Shown in pieces: positions 44,669 through 54,197 of a stretch of DNA of 64,000 nt. Position 1 is the stretch's first letter. Each line of letters opens with the position of its first letter. The position numbers and the translations under genes were made by a program. The notes beneath the pieces are model-generated. The model was not told the origin of the DNA. It was given only the letters and a program-made list of their open reading frames with translations, and ran no database searches. Source of the DNA: Paenibacillus_D tarimensis_A (lineage in GTDB: Bacteria; Bacillota; Bacilli; Paenibacillales; Paenibacillaceae); the NCBI GenBank assembly GCA_041281825.1, contig CP166298.1:5394001-5458000 (forward strand), in the 5' to 3' direction.

Positions 44669-46237
44669 TTAACCCTTCAGATACTGTGAGGATAGTTGTT
44701 TACGCAGCCGCTTTTTGTCTACCTTATCCACAGCAGTCCGAGGCAAATGATCTAGAATGAAAAGATGAGTTGGCCATTTGTGCCGTGCGAGACTCGGTTC
44801 GCAAAACGCCTGCAGCTGTGCCAAGTCCAGGCTACCTCTGTCCCGCAGAACTACGCAAGCGACGAGCGCCTCACCTTCGCCGGGAAGTGGGAGTCCGATG
44901 ACGGCTGCATCATTAACCATTTCATGAGATACAATCACCTGCTCCACTTCAGCAGAGTACACATTGGAACCGCCTACAATCACCATATCCTTCAGGCGAT
45001 CCAATACATAAAGGTAGCCATCAGCATCTAGACAACCGACGTCTCCTGTGCGGATCCAGCCATCGAGCATCGCTTCTTTAGTCGCCTCTGGTTGGCGCCA
45101 ATACCCTATCATAGTCTGCGCACCACGAACAATTATTTCACCGGACTCGTTTACTTCCGCCTCCCGGTCATCCTCTGCGATGATCCGAATTTGAAATGCC
45201 TGTTCCCCCTGTGCAGCTAGATCAGCTGGACGACCTACTGATCGAAGACGAATCGGCTCGTCTAGATGATGTTTGGGAAATGATCGGCTGATAGACATTC
45301 CGCATTCCGCTTGCGAATAGTTGTTGACGATTATTGCGCCTGGGAATTGAGCAATCGCGTCCCGCAAGGTTTTTGGTGGAATGATGGACCCACCGCAACC
45401 GATCACTTTCAAGCTTTGCATATCTTTACCGGTTGCGGATACCTCGCGGATAAGGTCGCGAAGCAGTTGACCCACCGTACTGAGATGTGTAATCCGGTCG
45501 CGTTCCACGGCTTCCAATATGCAGTGCACATTGGCCGGATAATCATCCATAAAGACCAAACATCCTCCAGCAGCCATGGTCGCCCACAGCTGGAATTGCC
45601 CGACAAGATGCGAAAGGTTAAGCACCAGCACACGACGTTCATTATCATAACCAAACCCAGCGGAGGGAGTAAGTTGATTCCATGCTGCCATGCCGCGATG
45701 CGAATGCATTACCCCCTTGGGTCTGCCCGTTGTTCCGCCTGTGTAGATCAGTACGGCTGTTTCATCTGCATTTCGCTTGCATCCGTCATCTGGAGATGAA
45801 TCAAGATCCTTCTGTATTAAAAAACTCAGCATAGGAGATGTAGAACCTACTTCAGTGGAGAACAGTTTCGGAGGATTCGAGAGAAGTTGTACCGTGGAAT
45901 TAGCGGATCCGGCGTGACGAATGTCATGGATGAGGATGTAAGGTTCCGCATCCTCAAGAATGGCTGCAATTTCAGGTACAGCTAGCAAAGGGGACACCGC
46001 GAGCGGGATTGCACCGATCCCAACCGAGGCATAAAGCGCTGCAACAAGTTGGGGATCAGGATCACCAAGAAAAGCAATTCGTTCACCGGGACGGAGACCC
46101 TCGGCATACAGGGCAATACTGAGTTGTTCTGCAAGGTGGTGAAGTTCCCCATAATTCATAGTCTGACCGTGACGCAAAAGTGCTGGTGCCGCCGGGTACA
46201 ACCTTGCTGCCAATGGCAAGCGTTCAGATAGTAGCAT
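44669..46237 (-). CDS. AMP-binding enzyme, acyl-CoA synthetase type
   Basis: 522 residues; activates a carboxylic acid to the acyl-AMP and then the CoA thioester. Core motifs: P-loop IYTGGTTGRPKGVMHSH (about 170), NNYSQAECG (A5), RTGDVGCLDADGYLYVLDR (A7/A8), GGSNVYSAEVEQVI and the C-terminal Lys in PRTAVDKVDKKRLR. GGAGG lies 7 bases before the ATG. The acid is not identifiable; no CoA-dependent partner is next to it. It appears complete. Confidence 0.88.
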   Translation of the reverse strand: MLLSERLPLAARLYPAAPALLRHGQTMNYGELHHLAEQLSIALYAEGLRPGERIAFLGDPDPQLVAALYASVGIGAIPLAVSPLLAVPEIAAILEDAEPYILIHDIRHAGSANSTVQLLSNPPKLFSTEVGSTSPMLSFLIQKDLDSSPDDGCKRNADETAVLIYTGGTTGRPKGVMHSHRGMAAWNQLTPSAGFGYDNERRVLVLNLSHLVGQFQLWATMAAGGCLVFMDDYPANVHCILEAVERDRITHLSTVGQLLRDLIREVSATGKDMQSLKVIGCGGSIIPPKTLRDAIAQFPGAIIVNNYSQAECGMSISRSFPKHHLDEPIRLRSVGRPADLAAQGEQAFQIRIIAEDDREAEVNESGEIIVRGAQTMIGYWRQPEATKEAMLDGWIRTGDVGCLDADGYLYVLDRLKDMVIVGGSNVYSAEVEQVIVSHEMVNDAAVIGLPLPGEGEALVACVVLRDRGSLDLAQLQAFCEPSLARHKWPTHLFILDHLPRTAVDKVDKKRLRKQLSSQYLKG

Positions 46238-46404
46238 GATATCACCTCCAATAGTTTATTTTTCAGGTATGAAAACTAGGAATAAGAAGATTATACCTTA
46301 TCTATGGAAGTTTTTTGGAATCAAGTTTTCCAATTAAATTCATCAGTTCTCCTGATAAATTCGCTCTTCTACCAAGAACTCGGTTACCGCCTATGATGTT
46401 GAGC

Positions 46405-46466
46405 TATACTGCCCGTCGCGGAGGAAAGGACTGCCACGAGGCAGCCCTTTGATAGGAACTATTTTT
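46405..46466 (-). repeat. Cassette-type element 1
   Basis: CTATACTGCCCGTCGCGG start, hairpin AAAGGACTGCC/GGCAGCCCTTT (46425-46450), weak end GGAACTATT. It follows the stop of the small gene at 46497. Confidence 0.6.
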
Positions 46467-46496
46467 TAATAACTTACGGGTACTCATCAACTAACA

Positions 46497-46610
46497 TCAG
46501 CTTTGAGAATCGATAGTAGACTTCTCCGGCCAAGAACATACCATCATCAAATTACCTTCTAAATCTTTAAAATTGAACTCCGCGATATCAGTCCAAGTTT
46601 GGTCATTCAT
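46497..46610 (-). CDS. Small protein resembling a VOC C-terminus
   Basis: 37 residues. The ATG overlaps the serine hydrolase stop, with GGAG 8 bases upstream, so translation would be coupled. The segment FNFKDLEGNLMMVCSW resembles the last strand of VOC/glyoxalase proteins, like the neighbours at 47974 and 48375. It may be a leftover of such a gene rather than a working protein. Confidence 0.4.
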   Translation of the reverse strand: MNDQTWTDIAEFNFKDLEGNLMMVCSWPEKSTIDSQS

Positions 46611-47913
46611 TTGCACCACTCCTCTTAGCGTAATAGCCATCTTCTCCGAGCCACTGAATAGTTGCCCCAGTAACGATCCCAGAATTGTTCTTATGAAAGG
46701 TAACATGAACATATGCAGCTTTGGAATAGCAATCGATCTGTGTCTCTGTTTCGTTTTGGAGGAAGAGCTCGAGTTTAAACCCAAATATGGAGATAAAAAG
46801 CCGTGATTGTTCCACGGTAACCGGGATCGGCATGAAGGCTTCGTATTGGCCCGCAAGTCTTTCATAATCCGTATGCGGTGCCGGTTCACCAACATTGGGA
46901 TCTGCTTTCTCCGGGTCGTTAATCGTTTCTCCGAATATCAAAGCTGCCAGATCACGGTTCATTTTTTCAAGAGGCGATAACAGAAAGTTGCTTAACGTTA
47001 TCACCAATAACTGATCATCCTTAAACCGAGTCATACGAGTGAAAAATCCGGAATCATTTAACCCTCCATGGGAGATCCTTTTACGGGTGATTCCACTAAA
47101 AACTTGCTCATCGATATACCAGCCATATCCGTAGTTCTCTCTAAAGGGCGTGAAGATGCGTTCTAAAGTGTGCCGGCTTAGCAACTGGCCAGTCTGGAGA
47201 GCTTGATCAAACCGAAAAAGATCTGAAGTCGTAGAAAACAGTCCGGCCGCGCCTGCTAGAGTCGACATGTCGACGAACTTGCCATCAATGACCCGGTCTT
47301 CATACGCCGAATATCCATCCGCTTGCCCTTTATGTATTTCTTCTTCACCCGCATAACCTGAATTTTGCATTCCTGAAGGCTCAAAAATGGTTTCTTTTAA
47401 GTACTGGCCGAAAGTGTATCCAGATACCATCTCTATTATACGACTTAGTAAAATATATCCTGTATTGACATAAGCGAACTTACTCCCTGGTTCAAAAAGA
47501 AGCGACCCATCACTGGAATGATTCAGACCAGACGTATGCGTGAGAAGATGATGGATGGTAATTCTGTTCCCGCTTGGAATATCTGTCAGATACCAATCGA
47601 TCGTTTGATCCACATCCAGAAAACCTTTTTCGTGTAGCAGCATGATCGCAGTTGCGGTTATCGGTTTGCTCACGGAACCCAATCGGAAGATCGTATCGCT
47701 GGTGTTTTTAACTTCATGTTCCCGATTGGCCATACCGTAGCCTTCATTCAGCAAAACCTCACCGTCGTACGCCACCAATACTGAACCACTGAAGTATCCC
47801 AATTGCTCATACGCTTTTAAGTAATCATTAATCCTAGTTTTCATCGCATCTTTGTTACCGCAACTTATAGACGGGCCTCCATATCCAGACGAGACAAAAT
47901 GAATCATATGCAT
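46603..47913 (-). CDS. Serine hydrolase, beta-lactamase-like (class C/penicillin-binding protein fold)
   Basis: 436 residues. Active-site Ser-x-x-Lys in RLGSVSKPITA (about 80), YVNTGY (Tyr-x-Asn) near 150 and SHGGLND as the third motif. No signal peptide is visible, so it acts in the cytoplasm or its start is unusual; the start is supported by GGAGAG four bases before. C-terminal ~100 residues form an added beta domain. Substrate could be an ester or D-peptide; not a proven beta-lactamase. A broken relative lies at 43402. Confidence 0.85.
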   Translation of the reverse strand: MHMIHFVSSGYGGPSISCGNKDAMKTRINDYLKAYEQLGYFSGSVLVAYDGEVLLNEGYGMANREHEVKNTSDTIFRLGSVSKPITATAIMLLHEKGFLDVDQTIDWYLTDIPSGNRITIHHLLTHTSGLNHSSDGSLLFEPGSKFAYVNTGYILLSRIIEMVSGYTFGQYLKETIFEPSGMQNSGYAGEEEIHKGQADGYSAYEDRVIDGKFVDMSTLAGAAGLFSTTSDLFRFDQALQTGQLLSRHTLERIFTPFRENYGYGWYIDEQVFSGITRKRISHGGLNDSGFFTRMTRFKDDQLLVITLSNFLLSPLEKMNRDLAALIFGETINDPEKADPNVGEPAPHTDYERLAGQYEAFMPIPVTVEQSRLFISIFGFKLELFLQNETETQIDCYSKAAYVHVTFHKNNSGIVTGATIQWLGEDGYYAKRSGANE

Positions 47914-47973
47914 TTATCTCTCCTTTTTGCTCGGGTTTAAATGTCGTCGGTTACGATTTTATGATCATTTGTG

Positions 47974-48357
47974 TTATTCCTTTACGCATTGATCGCAACC
48001 CCATACCATGAGGGTGTATCCATCCGGATCCGTAAAATGAAACAGCGCTGAACCGTCCTTAAATGTCTGAACATGAGTGGTTACAACCCCTTCAGATTGT
48101 AACCTCCTGTGGAAACCGAACACGTCTGACGTCTCAAAGTTGAAAGCAACAAGGCTATCCGGACTCGATTTTTTGGAATCGATGATGAAGGTCGGACCAA
48201 GCTCCTTTCCCGTTCGCAAACCGGTCGCTCCAGTCGGAGTCATCCATTGCCTTTCCATATTCAATATGTTTTCATAAAAATCTCGCATTATGTCCACATC
48301 CTCGACATGCCGAAATACCACACCAATATGGCTTAACTGTTGCTTCGGGTCGTTCAT
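47974..48357 (-). CDS. VOC family protein (glyoxalase/bleomycin-resistance fold)
   Basis: 127 residues with two beta-alpha-beta-beta-beta repeats: HIGVVFRHVEDVDIMRDFY at the start and FHFTDPDGYTLMVWG at the end. Metal-ligand type His and Glu positions are only partly visible. ATG at 48357 has GGAG at 7 bases; the first ATG (48363) is too close. Follows a second VOC gene by 12-18 bp, so the two are co-transcribed and possibly arose by duplication. Confidence 0.82.
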   Translation of the reverse strand: MNDPKQQLSHIGVVFRHVEDVDIMRDFYENILNMERQWMTPTGATGLRTGKELGPTFIIDSKKSSPDSLVAFNFETSDVFGFHRRLQSEGVVTTHVQTFKDGSALFHFTDPDGYTLMVWGCDQCVKE

Positions 48358-48374
48358 TGCCATTCTCCTCTCAA

Positions 48375-48803
48375 CTATGATAGTACGGGGACAAACCGGG
48401 ATATCAGATCTGCTATTTCATTGGAGCGGTCCGTGGGATTTAACTCCGACCAGATCATTGTCGGCGGACCGGAACGGTCATGATAACAGAATACGTTTGT
48501 AGAACCAGATGTCTGAATTTGTTCAACATAAGCAGTACTACTTGCTTTCACCTTCTCGTATGCCTCATGGATGTTTGACGCTGTGAAGTGAATAACCGTC
48601 TCCTGCTCGAAGCGTAACGGGTCTGCCGCTTCCACCAGTACTACGACTGTTCCCCACGATTCCTTCGCTTGAAGTCCAATCGTAGATTGATTTCTCCATA
48701 AGACCTGCAGTCCCAATTTTTTTGTGTACCATTCTTCTGCCTTCGATTTATTTCGTACACGTAAACTAACCATTCGAATTCGATTTAATACCGGGTCGCC
48801 CAT
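48375..48803 (-). CDS. VOC family protein
   Basis: 142 residues. RIRMVSLRVRNKSKAEEWYT opens the first VOC module, VIHFTASNIHEAYEKV the second, and FCYHDRSGPPTMIWSE ends it. Divergent from its neighbour. GGAGAGG precedes the ATG. Ligand unknown. Confidence 0.82.
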   Translation of the reverse strand: MGDPVLNRIRMVSLRVRNKSKAEEWYTKKLGLQVLWRNQSTIGLQAKESWGTVVVLVEAADPLRFEQETVIHFTASNIHEAYEKVKASSTAYVEQIQTSGSTNVFCYHDRSGPPTMIWSELNPTDRSNEIADLISRFVPVLS

Positions 48804-48875
48804 TATTCTCCTCTCCCTCTCTTGAACTCATTTCACTTGTATAACGAAAAATTTTGCCGAATCGATACGCAGGTA

Positions 48876-49628
48876 TTAAAAAATAATTTCCGATTCAATG
48901 AAACACAAATTCCCTTCCGGGTCCCGAAATTGAAAATAAAGAGCTCCCTTGTTTTCTTCCTGAGACACTTCGATTTCGTTCCGATTCAATTCCATATAGG
49001 CGCGACTGATATCATAGGGATCACTGCGCAGGAAAGCTTCTAAAAAGCGGTTAATGACTAGATGCGGAGGTTCTTTTTTGGACATAGCTTTGTTAGGTTT
49101 TTTTGATTGAGACATGCGGGAACTTTTCTCTACACTATGAGGGTGAAAGTGTTTGCGGATTCCGGTTCTTGCACGATGAAGCATGGCTTTAACCGCGCCT
49201 TCCGAAGAATTGATCATTTCTGCCGTTTCCTTTGTTGTAAACTGAAAGATATCTATGAGTAACATAACAGTCGCTTGACTTAGGGGTATCCTATGCAGCA
49301 GCATTTCCAGTGAATCCCTAATCTCTATGGGGTCAGTTTCCATTGCAGGAATGTCAGGTTCGTCTTGCAGTACCTCAAACACGAGTTTATTTTTGCGGCA
49401 AATGTCAATCCAAGCATTCGTTGCAATGCGGAAAACATAAGCTTTTTGTAAAGGAATATGGACTTTCTTTCCGAAAGCAAACAACTTCATTAACGTTTCC
49501 TGTAGAAGGTCATCGGCATCCCAATCCGATCGGGTTAACATCCTGCAATAACGGTATAATTCGTGTTGATATTCATTAATCATGTTAAGTATGTATGAAT
49601 GCGAGGAAAGATCCTGTTTGTCGCTCAA
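48876..49628 (-). CDS. ECF-type sigma factor with C-terminal extension
   Basis: 250 residues. Region 2 (YRYCRMLTRSDWDADDLLQET) and region 4 (TTKETAEMINSSEGAVKAML) are clear, about residues 20-165. A basic linker leads to a tail (about 190-250) that begins like a SnoaL-type domain (INRFLEAFLRSDP) and ends like a VOC strand (YFQFRDPEGNLCFIE). The tail is too short for either complete fold. ECF factors with such tails often use them in place of an anti-sigma; none lies next to it. Confidence 0.8.
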   Translation of the reverse strand: MSDKQDLSSHSYILNMINEYQHELYRYCRMLTRSDWDADDLLQETLMKLFAFGKKVHIPLQKAYVFRIATNAWIDICRKNKLVFEVLQDEPDIPAMETDPIEIRDSLEMLLHRIPLSQATVMLLIDIFQFTTKETAEMINSSEGAVKAMLHRARTGIRKHFHPHSVEKSSRMSQSKKPNKAMSKKEPPHLVINRFLEAFLRSDPYDISRAYMELNRNEIEVSQEENKGALYFQFRDPEGNLCFIESEIIF

Positions 49629-49748
49629 TTATTTTCCGCCTTTCCATTTACAATCACTCTACTAATAACCCCGTTATCCTGATCGTTAACGGAGAAGGCT
49701 GTCGTCTGTCCGACGAATACGATCATATTCTAACACATCTTATTGAAC

Positions 49749-49830
49749 AAATCTGCCCGTTAAACGGCCAAGAGCAGGTCGCCGCGGCGCCTGCTCCACT
49801 GATAATCATTTCGCTATGGTTAAGAAGCTT
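49749..49830 (-). repeat. Cassette-type element 2
   Basis: Start CTGCCCGTTAAACGG, hairpin GAGCAGG-TCGCCGCGGCG-CCTGCTC (49772-49796), divergent end ATTTCGCTATGG. It lies between the sigma gene and the MerR gene. Confidence 0.6.
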
Positions 49831-49894
49831 AAGGGGGAAATGCCTCGCTTAAAGACTACCTCTTAACTACTCCTTTAAGTCGAGTTTAACGCAC

Positions 49895-50698
49895 TCAGGC
49901 GTGTCGGACAGGGCACTGGATTTCTGTAATGTATTCATTCGTATCGGCTGTCGACCATTCTCCGGCCAAATATAACTCCCGTTGCGGTCCAGCTATCTCG
50001 TACCGGTTTTCCTCCAGCCAATTCAACAAGCCGCTATATGCGTTATGGAGGGTTTGATAAGGTCCTTTATGGACCACGCATGCCATTTCGGTAACCCCTT
50101 CAAGAATCTTGACCTTGATACGGTCGGTTTCCGGCAAATCTCCAGATATCGGCTCAATCACCTCTGCATCGACGGATGAATCACTGTTGCCTTGGTGGTA
50201 AATTACCATGCAGGGAGGAACAATTTTCACTCCATGCTTTTCAATATGCTCCCCCAAAGCTTGCCATAGATGTCCTTGCTCGCTATGCGTTGGAATATGG
50301 TCCCTGATTGAAGCAACTCGTACCGGTTCAATCTGTTTGATAACACAATCATACCTCATTGCGTGTCCCTCCTCTTTCATATAATTCTCGATCCGAACAA
50401 GTCTTGCTTGCTCATCCCTTACTCTCGACAAGATCTCGGAATGCTTCACTTCTAGGAACGTCCGCAGGTGTTCAGGGTCCATGTCCGCATGGAGAAGGAT
50501 AGAGATCTCCTCTAAGGAAAAGCCAAGATCCTTCAAGGCCATGATCCGATTTAGTTTGGACATCTGGCTTGCCATGTAATAGCGATAACCAGTAGAAGCG
50601 TCGATACGTGCAGGCTGCAACAGTCCTACGCTTTCATAATGCCTTAGAGCTTTCACCGTTACCTTACTCAGCCGTGCAAAATCACCAATTTTGAACAT
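49895..50698 (-). CDS. MerR family regulator with GyrI-like effector-binding domain
   Basis: 267 residues from the ATG with GGAG six bases upstream. MerR DNA-binding domain (1-70: FKIGDFARLSKVTVKALRHY), a coiled linker (75-115) and a BltR/GyrI-like ligand domain (about 120-265). It should bind a hydrophobic drug or metabolite and twist a promoter with long spacing. No transporter target lies next to it, as expected for a cassette-like arrangement. Confidence 0.9.
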   Translation of the reverse strand: MFKIGDFARLSKVTVKALRHYESVGLLQPARIDASTGYRYYMASQMSKLNRIMALKDLGFSLEEISILLHADMDPEHLRTFLEVKHSEILSRVRDEQARLVRIENYMKEEGHAMRYDCVIKQIEPVRVASIRDHIPTHSEQGHLWQALGEHIEKHGVKIVPPCMVIYHQGNSDSSVDAEVIEPISGDLPETDRIKVKILEGVTEMACVVHKGPYQTLHNAYSGLLNWLEENRYEIAGPQRELYLAGEWSTADTNEYITEIQCPVRHA

Positions 50699-50802
50699 AT
50701 TCATCTCCTGTGTGCACACTTATTTCGAGGTCCTCACCTACAGAATAAAGCTTTCCCTTGCAGGAGAGTCAAGAGGTTCAGGTAAATTTCTTTTTAAGTC
50801 GG

Positions 50803-50872
50803 ACAAACCCACTGGGAACAGGCTGCCAATCATATCGGCAGCCTGCTCGTCATTCAACTATTGTCTCCGTTT
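50803..50872 (-). repeat. Cassette-type element 3
   Basis: Hairpin CAGGCTGCC/GGCAGCCTG (50819-50845) and end motif ATTCAACTATTGTCTCCGTT directly at the stop codon of the gene at 50875. The start motif is degraded. Confidence 0.6.
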
Positions 50873-50874
50873 GT

Positions 50875-51528
50875 TCAGTCCCACTTGAAAACTTTCCAGG
50901 CACTATTCTCTTTGACTAGAGTAAAATTAGGGTCACCAATTGAATGGTCTGTATTCAAGAAGTATACTTTGAGCAGCCTTACTTCTGAAAATAGCCCATA
51001 TTCCTCTTTAATATCGTCTGCCCGTTTATCTGGGTCATTTCGTATCCACAATATTTTTTCAATGTTGTTTCTGGATTCGAAAATTGATGTTAGGGAATTC
51101 GCTTCTTGATCGAGTTTCGAATAATGAGTAGCACGAAATTTTTCAACATCATCTGCTTGCATTGCTTCAAACATGGCATAGATTGGCGACAAGAGGGCGG
51201 TGGGGATTGAGGGATCAATTATTGGTGGCCTTTCGCCGAAAAGTGTAGTTTCATTTGTTCGTAATAATCCATTGAGCCTCTCTATTTCCGCGTTCAATTT
51301 ACCCTTCTCAGTTTCAAAATTAGATTTATTGGTCGAAATCTCATTTTCTTTATCTTTTATTACAATTTTGTGATCGTTGGTCAGTTGCTCTTCTTTCATA
51401 GCCATTTCTTGCTCAGACGCAGCCAATTGCGTTTTTAACGAGTTTATTTTTTCAGTTTGCAACACGATCACACTAGCTAACATTAGTGTCAGCAGACTAA
51501 TAGTAATAACAACACCTCGTTTTTGCAT
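50875..51528 (-). CDS. Hypothetical membrane-anchored coiled-coil protein
   Basis: 217 residues. One N-terminal helix (about 6-24), then a Lys/Glu-rich coiled coil (about 25-95), then a globular domain (about 110-217) with YAMFEAMQADDVEKFRATHYS and an NTF2-like ending (FTLVKENSAWKVFKWD). No family name recognised. The domain faces outside. Its stop codon is followed within 5 bases by cassette-type element 3. Confidence 0.65.
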   Translation of the reverse strand: MQKRGVVITISLLTLMLASVIVLQTEKINSLKTQLAASEQEMAMKEEQLTNDHKIVIKDKENEISTNKSNFETEKGKLNAEIERLNGLLRTNETTLFGERPPIIDPSIPTALLSPIYAMFEAMQADDVEKFRATHYSKLDQEANSLTSIFESRNNIEKILWIRNDPDKRADDIKEEYGLFSEVRLLKVYFLNTDHSIGDPNFTLVKENSAWKVFKWD

Positions 51529-51615
51529 GATTGATACCCCCTTTACAATGTTACTCCCCTTCTGATGAGACGCGAAAATATATTTTTTGTTTCTCGATTC
51601 AAGACTAGTTGCGGA

Positions 51616-51699
51616 AAACTACCCAATCGCTTAATGAATAAAGGAGCAGCTGCCGCGGCAAGTTGCTCCTTACTGATTGAATTATCGTACTCGTTAGCC
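51616..51699 (-). repeat. Cassette-type element 4 (complete)
   Basis: Start AAAACTACCCAATCGCTTAA, hairpin AAGGAGCAGCTGCC...CTCCTT (51641-51671), end GATTGAATTATCGTACTCGT and TAGCC. An IS110-type remnant abuts its end. Confidence 0.75.
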
Positions 51700-52267
51700 A
51701 CCCATGCCCCTCACGGGGCACCACAGATAATGAAAATTTTGAATCGGCGTTTTATACTATTCTTACGGCTGGTGAGGAAGGTCGTTACGCTATGGTGTCG
51801 CGAACCCATCCGTTAGTCTGACTACGACGATCACGGTGCACCACGGAATGTCGCTCCTCTTAGGAAGCACGCAGGGTAGAGTAACCATTTACTGGTTGTT
51901 GCACCAGTCCTCAATATAATTGCCGTAGAAAGGTGAGTTTTATGGATGTCCTAATTGAGCGCGCTTGCGGTTTGGATGTTCACAAGAAGTCCATCACCGC
52001 TTGCATCATGACTCCCGAAGGAAAGGAGATTAAGACGTTTCGTACGCACACGGTTTTCCTGCTTGACTTGATCGATTGGATCAAGCAGCATCGATGTACA
52101 CACGTAACCATGGAGAGTACCGGCGTTTTCTGGACCGTCGAAGCCTCATTCAGGAACGCTCCCGTGAACATAACAGGGTTCAGAAGGTCTTGGAAGGCAC
52201 TAATATTAAGTTAGCTGCTGTTGTCTCCGACATTATGGGGTGGTGTCAGCTTCGCTGGTGCTACCCC
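51700..52267 (+). mobile_element. Decayed IS110-family insertion
   Basis: The plus-strand frame from 51942 gives the start of an IS110 transposase (ERACGLDVHKKSITACIM with the first Asp, then HVTMESTGVFWT with the Glu). After about 80 codons the sequence jumps to a later part in another frame (HNRVQKVLEGTNIKLAAVVSDIMG). About 240 bp of non-coding leader precede the gene. A hairpin GGGGT...ACCCC (52238-52267) closes it. Not functional. Confidence 0.8.
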
Positions 52268-52875
52268 TACTTGTCATAGTTATCTGATGTAAAAATAATG
52301 TCACCGTCTCCTAACCGGAGAATGACTTTATAATCACGCTTATTGAAGCTGTCAATCGTGCTGCCAAACATAAAGGAAGTATTGTCACTTTCCAAGATCG
52401 GTGAAGGCAGCAATTCGAGAGGTTTTACAAGTACACCAACAACAGGCTTGACACCATTGCTGTCTTTTTGGCCATAAATCGGTTCTGTTTTTACAAGCAA
52501 GGCTTTGCCGTTTGTAAGCTCCATATTTATTCGCCACATGTCCCCCTCAACGTTGGTTGTATAGATGAGATCTGCCTTGGAGACAGGTGAGCCTATAGCC
52601 CAAAAGTAAGTTAACAGTGCAAAAATCAACAGGAGTACTGTTAATCCCGTTACCACTTTCTTCGTTGTTTTTTTTCGCACTTTCTTTAGAAAATCAATTT
52701 CCTTCTTATTTACATGTAAATTGGTGTTGTCTATTGAAGTGGACAGTTTAGCATGAAGCACACGGCATGCATCGCATTCCTGCAAGTGTTGCTGGATGTC
52801 ATGTTCAGTTTCCGCACTGAGCAAGCCGTCTATATAACTTGGCAAAAGGTCTTGGACAATATGGCATTTGATCAT
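52267..52875 (-). CDS. Anti-sigma factor with zinc-finger domain
   Basis: 202 residues. N-terminal zf-HC2 domain with His-x3-Cys-x2-Cys in HDIQQHLQECDACRVLH (about 28-40), a helix at about 92-112 and an outer domain. It starts directly after the sigma stop codon (TAAATG), so both are made together. It should hold the ECF factor at the membrane until a signal arrives. The IS110 remnant reaches its stop codon and may have altered the last residues. Confidence 0.85.
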   Translation of the reverse strand: MIKCHIVQDLLPSYIDGLLSAETEHDIQQHLQECDACRVLHAKLSTSIDNTNLHVNKKEIDFLKKVRKKTTKKVVTGLTVLLLIFALLTYFWAIGSPVSKADLIYTTNVEGDMWRINMELTNGKALLVKTEPIYGQKDSNGVKPVVGVLVKPLELLPSPILESDNTSFMFGSTIDSFNKRDYKVILRLGDGDIIFTSDNYDK

Positions 52876-53355
52876 TTATAATACCTCCATAATTTTTTGT
52901 TTTGCTCGGTAGAAAGTGACACGTGCCCAATTTTCACTTTTGCCCAGTATTTCACCTATTTCTGCGAAGGAAAATTCACCGGATATTCGCATATGTACAA
53001 TTTCTCGCATAGGTTCACTCAATTGGTGAATAGCTCGATACAAGTCCATTTTGTTGCTCTGGAACAGGTTGGCTTCCTCCGGCGACATATTCGGCGAAGG
53101 GATTTCTTCGTGCAACTCTTGGTTTGGATGCCTTTTTCTTTTCCCAAGTTCCTGATACCACACGTGCTTAGCGATCTGGCAAAGCCAAACACTTATTTTG
53201 CAGGAACCGTTGTAGGTATCAATCGAGTATACAGCGCGGTAAAATGTTTCCTCCGTTAATTCCTCAGCCAAATCTTCATCATGAGTAAGGCTTAGTAAAT
53301 ATCGGTAGACACTTTCTGCATAGTTTTTATAGATTTTTTCTATATCCTCTGCCAC
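52876..53355 (-). CDS. ECF-type RNA polymerase sigma factor
   Basis: 159 residues, standard length. Region 2: VYRYLLSLTHDEDLAEELTE; region 4: EPMREIVHMRISGEFSFAEI and GKSENWARVTFYRAKQKI. Paired with the anti-sigma gene. GAGGGAGTGAG precedes the ATG. Its targets are unknown. Confidence 0.9.
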   Translation of the reverse strand: MAEDIEKIYKNYAESVYRYLLSLTHDEDLAEELTEETFYRAVYSIDTYNGSCKISVWLCQIAKHVWYQELGKRKRHPNQELHEEIPSPNMSPEEANLFQSNKMDLYRAIHQLSEPMREIVHMRISGEFSFAEIGEILGKSENWARVTFYRAKQKIMEVL

Positions 53356-53498
53356 TTTCTCACTCCCTTCGACTATATATCCGATAAATTGATAGTTCGT
53401 TACAATTGAAATAAATTTTTTTTAGTATAAATGTCACTCATTCTTTTGCATTTTCGCTGATAGCCCCGTTACGCTGAACCTTATCATAATGTCACCAC

Positions 53499-53592
53499 GC
53501 TATCCTGCCCGATAGCTTAATGGAGCTACCGGCATCGTACTGCGGTAGCTCCATAGTTGAAAGTGTATTCCGCTCATGTGATCCGTTAGCGA
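53499..53592 (-). repeat. Cassette-type element 5
   Basis: Start GCTATCCTGCCCGATAGCTT, hairpin ATGGAGCTACC/GGTAGCTCCAT (53520-53554), end TGATCCGTTAGCG. It follows the stop of the lipoprotein gene at 53612. Confidence 0.7.
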
Positions 53593-53611
53593 AGTCACCT
53601 GTGCATTGAAT

Positions 53612-54163
53612 TCACTCAAAATGATACACGCTTTTACCATCTTTATTAAAACCAGTTAGAATGAACCCATCATAATAATTTTTAATGTATTTATCCTGCA
53701 AAGCAAACCATAGTCTGTTCCCATCAAATAATTCTACTATTTCCGCGTCTTTATCAATGTATTTGTCCGAGCCTTTGTGCTTGATGTGAAGCGTGCTTAT
53801 CTGCGCTTCTTTTATTATGCCGTAGTAAAGCTGGTACTGCTTTTCTTCGTCCTTCGCGTTGGAATCAAGGTTAACCCAACCCCAAGTTACATCTTCTTCA
53901 GTAGGAAATGGCACAGTACCACCACCAAAACCCCATTTATACTTGTCACCTTTCTTATATACAATTCCAACATTGATGCCTCCGTTCGGATATTCATAGA
54001 AAATAATGACACCATTATTTACTTCATGCTGATAATAAATTTGTTTGTACTCTATCCCTCCCTGTTGAATTGCTTCCTCAATGGATTTGTATCCGTAATT
54101 CGTACAACCTGAAAATACATGTAATAAAAATACCAAGAGAAGAATCTTTTTCGCTTTTCTCAA
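53612..54163 (-). CDS. Hypothetical lipoprotein
   Basis: 183 residues, lipobox FSGC (Cys20). No known domain recognised; contains YEYPNGGINVGIVYKKGDKY and a C-terminal FNKDGKSVYHFE. AT-rich. Single gene with element 5 at its 3' end and element 6 upstream. Confidence 0.7.
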   Translation of the reverse strand: MRKAKKILLLVFLLHVFSGCTNYGYKSIEEAIQQGGIEYKQIYYQHEVNNGVIIFYEYPNGGINVGIVYKKGDKYKWGFGGGTVPFPTEEDVTWGWVNLDSNAKDEEKQYQLYYGIIKEAQISTLHIKHKGSDKYIDKDAEIVELFDGNRLWFALQDKYIKNYYDGFILTGFNKDGKSVYHFE

Positions 54164-54197
54164 ATGGGGTCCTCCATTTCTATTAAGGCTTTACATC

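Noticed and set aside
46497..46895. 132-codon frame covering the small gene at 46497
   Set aside because: The first two thirds overlap the serine hydrolase gene out of frame; only the last 37 codons have a ribosome site.
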